A stretch of DNA of 64,000 nucleotides from Silene latifolia. Its lineage: Eukaryota; Streptophyta; Magnoliopsida; Caryophyllales; Caryophyllaceae. A program made the translations under genes and the position numbers. Position 1 is the first letter of the stretch; each line of letters opens with the position of its first letter. The DNA lies in NCBI RefSeq assembly GCF_048544455.1, contig NC_133537.1:310843738-310907737 (forward strand), written 5' to 3'. Positions 1 through 10,922 of the stretch are shown here, one piece after another. The notes under the pieces were generated by a model. That model was not told the DNA's origin and ran no database searches. It saw only the letters and a list, made by a program, of their open reading frames with translations.

Positions 1-1946
1 ACAAGGGCACGGTATGGCCGATGAAACCCTTATCGAAAAACTTTTGTTGAGTTCAATCCAAATTTCGAATAAATGTGTCCATGATCCAAATCCATATCAA
101 CTTGGGCACGGTATGGCCGATGAAACCCTCATTAACATGAACTCGGTGGATTAACATTCATCACCCACTTCCCCTACGTAACAAGGTTTGTACCCCGGTA
201 GGGCCGAGTGCACTCCCTCGCGAAATAGGTTTTCATGGTTTCTACTATTTGGTAAGGCTGTGTCTCAATTAATTGTTTTAGCGAGAGGTCATGTCAATTT
301 ATTATCTATCACGTTTTAAGTGAACTACGATAATTCTAATTGACACGGTCGATAAACTCGATGAGATGAGGATGCATGTTTTAGTTATGGCGATTTAGCG
401 ATGCATGCAACATATAAATAAAATGCAAACATAAAAATAAATCCTAGTATGGCCTTCCTAAAATAGAAAAACTATTTAACTATTACATATTCGGAAACCA
501 ACTCCATTGGTCCCTTGAACTTCGGTTGTGGCACGCATCTCGAGGTAACACCGTCTTTATGTATCGCCATCTTGAAGAAATCCGTCTTTGGGAACTCCGA
601 GATAAATTAAATTACATAGCAAATTACATAATTTCCTATTATACATTTGTAACTAAAATAAAATAAATCTATTAAATTACAAAACGGTGATACGAGATCA
701 CAATAAAATTACAACCGAATCGATGTTCCCATACATTTCGGGTAATACCAATTAAAACTAAGGCCATACTAAGTAAAAATTACATAATTCAAAAATTACA
801 TAAATTAAATTATGACAATCATAAAGAAAATGCAGCATTATAATATGTATGAACATGCCCAATTTTATGCTAAATCGCCTTTAATTAGCCAATATCGTAT
901 ATTACTTGGTTTTTACGGATTTGCGTGATTTCAACATTTTACAATCACAAAAATTACATAAATTCATATTTATGCATAAGTTAATTACCCTAACCTCTTA
1001 GGACTCAAAATTTAGTCTTCACTAATTATTTGACCATAATTAACTCATATTTATAAAATTTGTTCATTAATGGACTTAAAATTACAAAAATAAGCTATAA
1101 ACTTCAAATAAATCACAAAATTTCAAATAAATTCAAAATTTGAAATTTAAATTCATGAACATTATGGAAAAATACCATGACACTCATAATGTTCAAAACC
1201 TTAGGTTAAAAATTTCGAATTTTTCCGGAAAAACAATGTTGCGGTTTATCGGTTTTAACTAAAATAATCATAAAAACATGTGAAAAATTATATACATTAA
1301 CTTTTCAATTTTAAATCTGAAAAAGATAATAAAATGCAACATATGATGTTTTTCTTTAGTCATAGAGTATGTTTTTATTAATTTTTCATTAATTAGGTCA
1401 CTATTCATGCCATTTTTCTTCAAAAATCCATAAATCATGCAAAAAGACTTCACTATAGCCCATTATTTTACACACATCTTGTAAAATTGCATGTGACAAC
1501 ATACTAAATTTCTATGACCAGATTCGAAATTTATCTCATATTAACCTATTTTCACCTAAAATCGATTTTAATAATGAAAAATCCATTTTTCGAGCATAAC
1601 ATGTCCAAAAATTATGAAAATTTACAGGTCATCTCAAAATATTATATGTGATAACATATCTAAAAATCACTGGAAAATTCGAAGTATAGCTAATTTTAGA
1701 CCGAAAATGACATTTTTACTCATAAAATCATATTTAAATGCCATTATTGTATAATATGAACAATAAAAAATCCGTAAATTAACCAAAAAATCCTAAAACA
1801 TTTTAGGACCAGAAATTTAACATGCATAAATTAATTTCGTGATATCTCATAATAACACTAATTATTCAAGTTTTATATGTTATTCTTATAACTCGGAAAA
1901 ACTTTTAACCGATTTGCATGCAAACAACCATGGCTCTGATACCAAT
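1..1946 (-). mobile_element. Non-coding interior of the outer LTR retrotransposon (partial)
   Basis: This AT-rich stretch lies inside an LTR element whose primer-binding site and 5' LTR are at its right edge. No frame carries gag or pol motifs, so the visible interior is non-coding, as in a non-autonomous element or a long leader. A 25-bp block beginning GGGCACGGTATGGCCGATG occurs at 5-29 and again at 104-129. The other end and 3' LTR lie outside the window. The superfamily cannot be assigned; the Met-type PBS and 1.26-kb LTR are compatible with Ty1/copia. Confidence 0.6.
1929..1944 (-). promoter_or_regulatory. Primer-binding site of outer element (initiator tRNA-Met)
   Basis: On the minus strand this reads TGGTATCAGAGCCATG, the classical complement to the 3' end of plant initiator tRNA-Met. 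It sits 2 bp inside the LTR boundary at 1947. It fixes the element orientation as minus strand, with the 5' LTR on the right. Confidence 0.85.
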
Positions 1947-2861
1947 TGAAGGAAAAGTAGATCTATATACTAACATATTCATATATGTTCCATTTTAATT
2001 TGTCATAAAATTAACAAGTGATCTTATGCATGCAAACAATTTAACAAAATAAAGAAGAATTCATCCTTACATTGGAATTTCGGTTCATATGGGCACAAAA
2101 GAGATCTCCTTCTCTTTTGTTCTTGAGCTTTCCTTTTGGATGAATAAAGACCCAAGTGTAGGATCTCTCCCAAGGAATTATACCCAAAACACACTCTTAA
2201 ATAAAATCAATATTATAAATACTAGTACAATATTAATTTTGTAAGAAAATTGACCCAAAATAATTTTGGTTTTGCCTCCTAAAACCGGGTAGGAGAAGGA
2301 GGAAGAGGGAAAATATTTTTATCTCTCTAAAAATATTTTTGATGAGATGAATGAATTATATTTCTCACACACACATGCATATGGTGAATAATTAAAATTT
2401 AAGCAAAAGAACCCTTGTTCTTTTCTAGGTGAAACCGGGTAGGAGGGTGGAGGAAGGCCAATGCATGAGCTTGGTGCTCTTCCACAAGACACACTAGGTA
2501 TGCATGCCTAGTTGTAGAAAAATGATTACATCTTCCACTAATTTTAATTAACATTATAAGAAAATGTTAATTACACCCAATATTTCGGTCCATATGGATA
2601 ACATGGAATCCATTTTATTTTTGTCAATATGTCACATGTCATATGTTGCATAAATTTGTTGTGCATTTTTAACATATTAAAAATCAACGTATTATTAAAA
2701 ATACGTCACATACAAAAATCGATTTAGTAATTCATAATTACTTGTACCAAAATATTTTACCAATTTATAAATCACAACAATTTGTATTTATAATAATTTA
2801 TTCAAATTTAATTGTTTCCTTAAACAATAATTTCATCTGAGTAATGATATAATTCGATTAC
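1947..2861 (-). mobile_element. 5' LTR of outer element, inner part (split by the Tat element)
   Basis: The LTR begins TG at 1947, right after the PBS, and is interrupted at 2861 by the Tat insertion. It resumes at 22232 and ends CA at 22578, giving about 1262 bp once the 5-bp duplication is removed. No ORF is present. The split is proven by the matching ATTAC on each side of the inserted element. Confidence 0.8.
2857..2861. repeat. Target-site duplication ATTAC, left copy
   Basis: ATTAC directly precedes the TGTGGACAG terminus of the Tat element and is repeated at 22227-22231 directly after its TCTACA terminus. Five bases is the usual Ty3/gypsy duplication. Confidence 0.9.
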
Positions 2862-5278
2862 TGTGGACAGCGGGCCGCCCACGGGGGCGCTTGGTGAAGG
2901 TCGAAAAACAAGCGTTTGCATTTTGTATGGAGTCGCCACCAATTTTTATGGGAAATTGGAACCGTTCGAGTATCTCGTGTCATGTCAAGACACAAAGTAG
3001 TGACATGAACACTAAGCAATCGTTACCCTTAGCATTCTATGTCTAGAATGACTCTCGTGGATGCCAATGAACACGGGTGCTCACGGAGATCTGGAGTAAG
3101 GGGTGAGGGTACGTATTAGGAAGCTCTTTTGATCGAACACCTAATCCCGCCCGCCTCGATAGCGGCCTCTACTAATGATTAGGGAAGTTATTCGTACTTG
3201 ATATATCGTCGGCTATATGCATGCAATGCAACATCCAAGTTTTAATCCTAGCATGTGAAGATTAATACTAAGTCGGTTGACACGTAGTTTAGCAAACAAT
3301 TGAGTCGAAGTAGGATTTAATGCTCATTACATGTGAAAACATACAAATGAAAGGAATACAATAAAAGAAATACAATAATGAAAATTACATTAATTACATT
3401 GGATTAAGCGATTTATGTCGAAAATACCTTTAAAACGGATAATTTGAGAAAAAGAATAAAAGAATAAAAGAAAGAAATAAATAAATTAACGAACAGGAAT
3501 TAGCGTGATAATACGGATATTAGTTAATTAATATGTAAGCTAATTAAATCAGGTCAAGGCAGAAACGGAGTTCAGGGACAGAAATCATCTCGAACAGCGC
3601 AGCAGATGCGCCCTCGGAAGAGGCGCGGCGATTCTTTGCGTCTGTTTCAAGGGTGAGTTCTGGCCGTGAAGCCGAATCGCAAATCGTCAATGTCGATTGG
3701 TGAATTTAATGATTGATTGATAATATTTACTCGGATGAAAGTGATTAACGGGTTAATTACATGTGAATGATGGTCATAAAAGCGATAAACATGGATGGGA
3801 TGAATCGGAAACGGATTATTTACATGAAATTATGATGAAAATATGAATGAGTCCTCTATTGAAATAAGTCAATTAGACTAAATACGACGGATATACAACG
3901 AATATGCGACGAACATGCGAATAAACAGATTAAACTATATCAATGACGAATTCCAGAAACTCAATATGAACAAATTGAATTTCTAAAATCCGGGTTTGAA
4001 TCTTGTGACGAAAACCCGCAAATATGGATTATTTAGGATTTAAGTCGGATTTATGATGATTAAAACATGTTAATGATGATGATTAATGTACATGTGGATT
4101 ATATGCTATTACGGCGAAGAATTAACAGACGAAACAAGCAAAAGAAAGATTTGAATACGAATTACAGAGGACAAACGAAGAAGAAAAGAAGCAGGAACTG
4201 CGGCAGCCTCACGAAGAGGCGCAGCAGAAGCGCGCTCCTTCAAGAGGCGCAGCGATTCTTTGCGTCTTTTCTCGACTTGTTATTTTCGGAAATCCGCAAA
4301 AACAGATTTTAACAAAGGGTTTTAGAAATCGATTTTAACGGTATTTTCGACGTAAATCTTACAATTGATAACGATAAAGTAAAATACAATAAATAAAGAG
4401 AATTATACACCCTCAGACTTACATGTTGACGAAACGAGAAGGACTAAGATATCGATTAGTGAATGCTCGACGCGAATGCAAAGAGAGTGCCCTCGTAAGA
4501 GGAAAACGATTGATTAATTAAATTGATTGAGTGTAGTTGGTCAAATTGGTCGGTCATGCAACGGAGAGGCTGGTACCCGGAAAGATCCGAGCTTACGTGG
4601 GTCGAAAGTTCAAGCACGTAGGCGCCAGTAAGTAAGAACAAAGTCTAGAATGCAAAGGGAGAAGAGAAGGGCGGACACTCGCGTGAGAAATATGAGGAGC
4701 GAAGGCTCCTATTTATACTAATCACACGACGGAATTAGGGTTTCGGAGACTCTTTGGAAGTGAATCTCGGAAAGATATGAAAAAGATACGTAAAACATGC
4801 AGAAAAGGGCCTGGGAAGAGGCGCAGCAGCCACTGCGTCTCTTGGAAGAGGCGCGCGCCGCGTCTTGCGTCTGTTCCCGTGGAGGTTTCCTCCTATTTGA
4901 AGAAAGATTTCGCGTTTGAGTTATGGTAGGACGGAAATAACTCGAATATCTTATGAATATTACGGGATATTATTTGCCAAAAGATAAAATTTGTGAAATA
5001 TGGAATAGAAATATCCAGGAACATTCCGAACCTTTCGACTCGGGATTTAACATGATTATCGAAAATGGAGACGGTTTTTGACCCGGACTCCGAATGTACT
5101 CTAATTACTGCCAAAACGACCGTATCGGGACGTAGATGACAACTAAGAGGTAGACATTTAATATTTGAGCAATCACTTGACGATAATCTTACGAACTGTC
5201 ACAAATCGTTCCGCGTATCAAACATGCGGCCCAATCATCACCGGGTGCTTGCGGGAGGTGTAGAAATGAGGTATCTCT
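2862..5278 (-). mobile_element. 3' LTR of the Tat element
   Basis: This LTR matches 19818-22226 along its whole length. Its outer edge starts TGTGGACAG after the TSD. The inner edge is slightly ambiguous: it reads GTATCTCTGA where the other copy ends GTATCTACA, so the boundary could be 5276-5279. It holds no ORF of its own. It contains the GAGGCGCA/TGCGTCT motif clusters and a minus-strand TATA box. Confidence 0.9.
4710..4717 (-). promoter_or_regulatory. TATA box in Tat 3' LTR
   Basis: The minus strand reads TATAAATA in the context ATTAGTATAAATAGGAGC, about 560 bp from the U3 end of the LTR. It is the copy of the box at 21661-21668 that would drive the element's genomic RNA. Almost the same 18 bases occur on the plus strand at 10101-10118. 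Confidence 0.6.
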
Positions 5279-5294
5279 GAGCCCCCACTTTGAC
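5279..5294 (-). promoter_or_regulatory. Polypurine tract of the Tat element
   Basis: On the minus strand the bases next to the 3' LTR read AAAGTGGGGGCTCA. This purine-rich run is in the position where plus-strand DNA synthesis is primed. Confidence 0.7.
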
Positions 5295-5591
5295 CGAGGC
5301 TTGGACAAGGCGAAAGTCAAAGTATAGCCATCAGTTCAATCGAAGATTACAACTCGACGACTATGGCGACGCAAGGCGCTCGGGGTCCGAGCAAGGACCT
5401 GTCGTCGGGAACATTTTAGAGTCTGTCGACTATCGGGGAGGGTCGTTTAAAGTCCATTAGACTACGTAAGGAGGCTCGCCACCCATAAGAAGAGACCATA
5501 CCTGAGACTTCTTCTCGAGATGCTTAGGAGAATGACACCTTTGCCGAACTCCGTGAGGAATAAATATCGAAAGCAGCAGGACGTCGGTAGA

Positions 5592-5850
5592 AAGCTCGGG
5601 GAATCCGCTTGCGTCGGTCTCAAGCGAACTCGGCAAAAACTTGAGGTTGAATCGGCTTGCGTCGGTCTCAAGCGAACTCTTGTTGGGGAATATATTGACG
5701 ATTAGGAACATCTTGATCGTCATGGAAGAAATCTTGAGTGAGCAATAATTGCAAAATATCTGTCATTTGGGACGAATATTTTGACGACCTAGGAACATCT
5801 TGATCGTCATGGAAGAAATCTTGAGTGAGCAATCTTGCAAAATATCGCTG
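5592..5850 (+). repeat. Two short direct duplications in Tat 3' region
   Basis: Block one contains GCTTGCGTCGGTCTCAAGCG and occurs at about 5607 and 5656, a 49-bp period. Block two contains AGGAACATCTTGATCGTCAT and occurs at about 5705 and 5790, roughly 85 bp apart. Both pairs are nearly perfect, which suggests recent slippage or unequal exchange. Confidence 0.8.
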
Positions 5851-6000
5851 CTTACTGGGACAAATGCGAGTCGGAACGAAAGAAAATCGTCGAATGGGCC
5901 CAGAGATTAAAATAGCATTGTGGAAGAGGCGCACCAAAGATGGGCCCATAAATAACGAACTTATAACGAATTTTTGAAAATCCGTATGGAGGGAACAAAA

Positions 6001-6060
6001 GGAAGAGGCGCAGCAAGAACTGCGTCTCTTGGAAGAGGCGCAGGCGCTTCTGCGTCTTTT
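6001..6060 (+). repeat. GAGGCGCA/TGCGTCT quasi-palindromic cluster
   Basis: GGAAGAGGCGCAG followed by TGCGTCTCTT occurs twice in 60 bp. Related clusters lie in both LTRs (3616-3647, 4211-4270, 4813-4876, 20570-20601, 21151-21222, 21767-21834) and at 10001-10066. This copy lies 140-200 bp upstream of a possible antisense first exon. Confidence 0.7.
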
Positions 6061-6849
6061 CCCCAATTTTGGCTTTTCTGCGTAAAAACGCGAAAATCAG
6101 AGGCATTTGTTTCATTATTTCGAAACACAATTCACACGATTTCTCTCTCAAATCTTCACCATTTCCGCCAAGGTTTGATTCAAAAGCTTGCTTCAAACAT
6201 GACTAATCGAGGTATGTGTCTTGATCTTGCATTAATCTTCTACATTCGTCGAATTTTGAGCCGCGAAAATTAGGGTTTTCGACCCTTTTGATCGAAAATT
6301 TGGGGCTTTTCCCCCAAACGGACTTGCCTTGCCAAATTGATGTTAGAAATGGATAGTAGGTAGTGTTAGGAACACAATCATGCATTCGCTTCGAATTTTC
6401 ATCAAGTTTTTAGCCTTTGAATGAATTTTGAGACGGTTTTTACAGCTGAACCGTAATTTGCTTCGAAAATAGCCTTAGGATTGCCCATTGGCGATGAAAT
6501 TTGATATTTGGGATCCTTGAACGATGGGTAAACTTCCTACCATCTCGGGATTTTGGTTTGTGACAACTTTTTCAGGACACCTTTCTAGGGCATAATCACC
6601 GTTATAGCGAAATGCTGCCGAATTTCCGACTCGAACCCGGAACTAGGCTCCGAATTGGACTTGACTTGACCCAATTTATCGCATGAGTGATCGGGTTGGT
6701 GGGAACGTGGCCAAGGATGGCACGGGAGGAGTAGTTTCAGGGCTTTGAATGCTTGAAAACCCTTTAACAAAGGCTTGTCGTCGTGCGACGCGGCCTGAAT
6801 TTGCTTTAATGTTGCAAGTGATGAGGCTTCTACTTCTGGGAGAGCTCCC

Positions 6850-9215
6850 ATGGAGATAGACGCCACTATTGTTGAGGAGGCTTTAGAGCAGGCCTTCACC
6901 GCTGCGGTGATGGCTGCTGGAGACGAGGCTCACGAGGAGGAGGCCGTCGAGGAGGAGAAGGCCCCGAGACGGGCCAACGTCGGGCGAGGAGGTCGTCAGC
7001 TGAGAGGAGCTCCTACGTGGGCTGAGACTTGGGAGAGTAGGCGTCTCGTGTGGGCTGCAGAGGGTCACCTGTCCCACAGGACGGTGAAGAGCTTGGTAAA
7101 TAAGAATTCACTACTCATTATTCATCCTCTTTCATTCTTTTTTGTCCAAATTTCTTTCAAATTTCATTCAAAACTAAAGATAGCTTTGTTTCAAATCATA
7201 ATAGGAGGTCGGGAACATCAGGTCGTTCTCGGGTTACACGACAGCGATGGAGCACTACGAGCAGCTGTCGGCGGAGGAGAGGGCCATGATCGAGCGTGGA
7301 GCGTTCGGTCCTCTGGTTCAGGTCTGGAGGGATATCGTGAAGAGGAGGTTGCGGGCTAACCTTAGCCTGGTCCGCGCTTTCTTGGACCGATTTTGGGACA
7401 CGATTTCCACGTTTCACCTACCTTTTGGTGAGGTGGGTGTCACTCTGGAGGATTACGGCATGATTTCTGGTCTGCCGTGTGGGGCCGAGGAGATGGTGTG
7501 GCCGGAGAGCGCCATGAGGGCGGACTCGGCCGAGGCGAGGAGATTGATCGGCTGGAACTTGTCGCCGAAGGTCTGTTGCGATCTGCGGGTTTGGTACCCA
7601 GTACTTACGTTCGAGACTACTTTGCGGGGAAGACCTCGGCGCTGGTGACGATTGATGGGAGGGAGACGGCGCCTCCTCCCTGTACAGCTGAGCAGAGGGC
7701 TCGTCTATGGCTTTGGTGGTTTCTGTCTTCGATTTACCTCGGAGACAAGGGCGAGAGGCTGTCGACGAAGCTCCTTCCCTTTCTTTTCGACCCGAGTTCC
7801 CTAGGGCATTGGGATTGGGTCATCTGGTTTTTGCGGTCCTCATTCGCTTCATGAGGGCCATGGTTCGTCCGGAGTTGATGGAGAAGGGGACTTCTCCGGC
7901 GTTTGTCGGACTGGGCTCTTGTTGGAGGTATGAACCTTCCTTTAGACCAAAGTAAATTCCTTTCTTTATCAAATCACGAAAGATCGTCATTGATTATTCA
8001 TTTCTGGCGTGGGTGTACTCCTACTTTCCGGGCCTCGCGCCCAAGAGGACGGAGCCGTTGGAGAGGCCTATCCGTGGTGAGGATTGGATCATGTGTCGGA
8101 CGAAGAGCAAGCGTTCTTCTCACAATGTCTACCGGCGGGACGTGAGCGCTCTTGGTGAGCAGCGTGAGTATCCCATTTGTATTCATTTACTCTCCTTATA
8201 CTTTGCTTTTAATTGGTCATAGGGATGATCTGTGCTTTTATATTGTTACTGTGGGTGCCCGGACTTGGGCGGAGTCTGGAGCGCCTCCTTTCGTTCCGAG
8301 GTCCTTCGACCTAGGAGCCCGAGTCTTCTGCGTTGAGGACGTCGATGGGTCTGTGTGGTACTTGGGCGAGCGGTTGGCTCGTCGGTGCTCTCGGGACGTG
8401 TTGGCCGGTTCCGTCGATCCTCCCGGGGACGATGTTTAGGGAGCCTTCGAGGCCGAGAGGGAGGCGGACTTGGGCGGTGCCGATGGCGACGACCTTCTTC
8501 TCGTCGGCGAGGACTACTCGGCGTTCCTTTACGGGAGGTTGGCGTCTTGGCCGGTAGTGGTGAGTGTCTTTTACTTTTTTTCTTGATTTTGATTTTGAGA
8601 ATTGCGACGAAGGATCATCGATTAATGAGAGCTATTTGTCTTTGCGGGAGGTTGAGGCGGCGGGCATCGAGCCCCCATAGTACCCCGAGACCCTCGAGTA
8701 CACCGACGCGACCGGGAGGACGACGATCTCCGAGTTGCGTGACTTTGACGTAGCCGTGACAGATCTTTGGCTTAGATGACGGCAAAGATCATCGATTCGG
8801 AGGGTAAGCCTCAAACTTGTATGACTTTTGTGTAAGAACACATTTGATTGAGTTTGCTCAATTTGCTGAGAATTTTTTTTTTTGATAATGCAGGTCGCGC
8901 CGTCCCGGTTCGTGGCGCTATGGAGGGTGGCCAACCGGCTGCGAGCTACTGCCATCGAGGCACTCGTCGGTGGTCGAGGTCGTCAGGTATGAACCTTATT
9001 TGATTTTTTTGATTTTGATTTTGATTTTCGATCTTACTTGAATTGATTGACATGAGCTAATTTGTTGCTATTTGCAGAGTGACCGCGAGCTGGAGCGAGA
9101 GTTGACCCAGTCTCGGGAGGAGACGGCTCGCGTGCTGAGGGAGCTCGAGGTTCGGGACGCCGAGATCGCCGTTCTGGTGGCGAGAGTTGCCGAGTTGGAG
9201 GGCGCCCATCAGTAG
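6850..9215 (+). CDS. Antisense spliced gene, plant mobile domain (PMD / aminotransferase-like) protein, damaged
   Basis: This gene runs opposite to the retrotransposon. The exon model from splice signals and coding continuity is 6850-7095, 7205-7927, 7983-8163, about 8223-8559, 8630-8803, 8894-8986 and 9078-9215. The 7096-7204 intron is phase 0. GC-rich exons contrast with T-rich introns. Exon 1 encodes an acidic N-terminus; exon 2 carries blocks such as FHLPFGEVGVTLEDYGMISG and the next exons YSYFPGLAPKR and GEDWIMC, typical of the plant mobile domain found in MAIN-like proteins and Tat antisense ORFs. The last exon is a charged, coiled-coil-like tail. Damage: frameshifts near 7590 and 7810, an in-frame TAG near 8438, and stops in exon 5. 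The molecular function of such ORFs is unknown. The start is the first in-frame ATG of exon 1; a further upstream exon is possible. Confidence 0.72.
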
Positions 9216-9281
9216 TTTTGTGTAGTTTTGTAGACTTGTACATTTGGACATCCGATTTTGAAATATTTTTCGACTCTGTTT

Positions 9282-9338
9282 GGGGCGCAAGCCCCCAGTT
9301 TGCTTGGACTTTTGGACTTTGTTCGGGGCGCAAGCCCC
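9282..9338 (+). repeat. Duplicated hairpin with GCAA tetraloop after the PMD gene
   Basis: GGGGC-GCAA-GCCCC forms a perfect 5-bp stem with a GNRA-type loop at 9282-9295 and again at 9325-9338. Both copies are followed by CCAGTTTGCTTG. They lie about 70-125 bp after the stop codon, so in its 3' UTR. They may be RNA structures or just a short tandem duplication. Confidence 0.7.
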
Positions 9339-9538
9339 CAGTTTGCTTGTACACTTGCTCTGTTTGGTGTATATACGACGGCCTGAGTGCCTTTTTCTTT
9401 GGGTTGTGTTGCTTGTACCGCAGTTAGTTCTTGAACAGGTTTGGTAGACAACGGTTTTGCGCCGTCATGCCCGAAATTTACATAGAAATTACGCAAAACA
9501 TACATTTTATATACATAAAGCCTTTAATCAGCGCAAAA

Positions 9539-9622
9539 TGAGACGCAAAAGAACACGAGGAAAAGCAAAAAAAAAATTGCATGAGACGCAAAAGAACACG
9601 AGGAAAAGCAAAAAATTTGCCG
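9539..9622 (+). repeat. Two-copy 42-43-bp tandem repeat
   Basis: ATGAGACGCAAAAGAACACG starts at 9539 and again at 9581. The two copies differ mainly in the length of a following A-run. Confidence 0.85.
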
Positions 9623-10105
9623 GAAAATGACCGGACGGTAGGGAGGGTTACCCCCTAAAAAAAAGAAAAAAGAAATCTGTAAGTTAGAGATGTGGAAATG
9701 AAATTAAGAAAATAAAAATAATAATAAAAAAGTAAATGAATTATAATGGAAATTATGTCCTAAAATGATGAATTGGAATTATTTCTAAAAATGAAAGTGA
9801 AATGTATTTCCTAAAATGAAAATGTGCACGTGGTAAAATGGCGAACTGTCGATGTCGTTTCGAAATGCGTGCCCGCGAAAATAGGAAATTTGAAACATGG
9901 TAAACTGCTCGTATTTACCAAAATAAAATCCCGTAGGAATAGGAAATTATTCGTTATAGAATTAGGAAAGATCCGAACGCGGAAATCACGAAGTGAGATC
10001 GGGGAAGAGGCGCAAAGCATGAGTCGCGTCCCTCAAGAGGCGCGCGAGTCCGCGCCCTGTTCCCAAGCAGGTCCGTTCTGGCGGATTTTTGGAAACAACA
10101 ATTAG

Positions 10106-10113
10106 TATAAATA
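10106..10113 (+). promoter_or_regulatory. TATA box of the DUF7745-like antisense gene
   Basis: TATAAATA lies 100 bp upstream of the ATG at 10213, in the context ATTAGTATAAATAGAAGC. The predicted transcript start would be near 10140, giving a leader of about 70 nt. The 18-base context matches the TATA context of the element's own LTR, on the opposite strand, with one mismatch. Confidence 0.6.
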
Positions 10114-10212
10114 GAAGCGTCGACGGGGCGTTAATTCACACAATTCTTCCGTCTCCTCCTCGTCTATTCACATAAAACTCTCAAAATAAATCTTCAAGAG
10201 AAAATTGTCATT

Positions 10213-10862
10213 ATGAATACTTTGGAGATCCGCTTGAAGGAATGGACCAACGAGTTTTCGAATATGGAGAAGCACGACATGGGTGCTTATAACCTTGGGT
10301 CTTTGTTGAGTTTGAAACTCATTAAGGTAGTAAAACCGTTTTTGGATGCTTGCCTTGACTATTGGGACGCGAATTATCATGTTTTCGCGTTCCCGGGAGG
10401 TGATATTTGCCCATTTCCTGAAGAAATTGCTGCTATTGGTGGGTGGGACCCCGAACATTTACCTGCCATCCCTTCTACTTCACAAGGGTACAAGAGCAAA
10501 TTCAGAGACTTGCTTGGACTGACTAGACTTGAGGTGGATCGTCTAGTTACCCCGAAAGGCGTGAGGATGTTGGATTTTATAGACCGATTCATCAACAGGC
10601 CGACCCCTCTGTTTCTCATGTTGCTAGGAGGAGGGCATTTGGCTTTTGTTTGCTGCATGTGTACGTCTTCCAGGGACACGTTGACGAAGACTTGAGAGGT
10701 GATCCCCGTCTTTTGAGCCTTATTGAGCAAATGGAGTGCGCAGAGCCCAGACTTGCTTATGCTTAGGAGAGATCATTTTGGGTTTAGATAATAGGAAATC
10801 CAACCGCGATCTGCCGTTCTTGGGAGTCCCGTCATTTTGCAGGTAAAGACATCATCTTCTTT

Positions 10863-10922
<60 letters not shown>

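Larger units (their letters stand above)
5279..6849. mobile_element. Tat 3' region next to the LTR, no clear ORF
   Basis: This is non-coding retrotransposon sequence. It contains two short duplicated blocks (5590-5850), a GAGGCGCA/TGCGTCT cluster (6001-6060) and, at 6199-6211, a short plus-strand ATG stretch followed by a GT donor-like sequence. That stretch could be a tiny first exon of the downstream plus-strand gene. The reading phase across it does not fit the next exon cleanly, so I have not included it in that gene. Confidence 0.5.
9216..10105. mobile_element. Tat internal spacer between the two antisense genes
   Basis: No ORF with recognisable content lies here. The stretch holds the duplicated GCAA hairpin, a 42-43-bp tandem duplication containing GAGACGCAAAAGAACACGAG (9539-9622), A-rich DNA, and at 10001-10066 a GAGGCGC motif cluster ending 40 bp before a TATA box. 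Confidence 0.6.

Noticed and set aside
170..200. CGTAACAAGG-like text reminiscent of the 18S rRNA 3' end
   Set aside because: Only about ten bases match and the surroundings show no rRNA sequence.
4456..4641. 61-codon ORF duplicated at 21407-21592
   Set aside because: It is inside the Tat LTRs, identical because the LTRs are, and lacks any recognisable domain.
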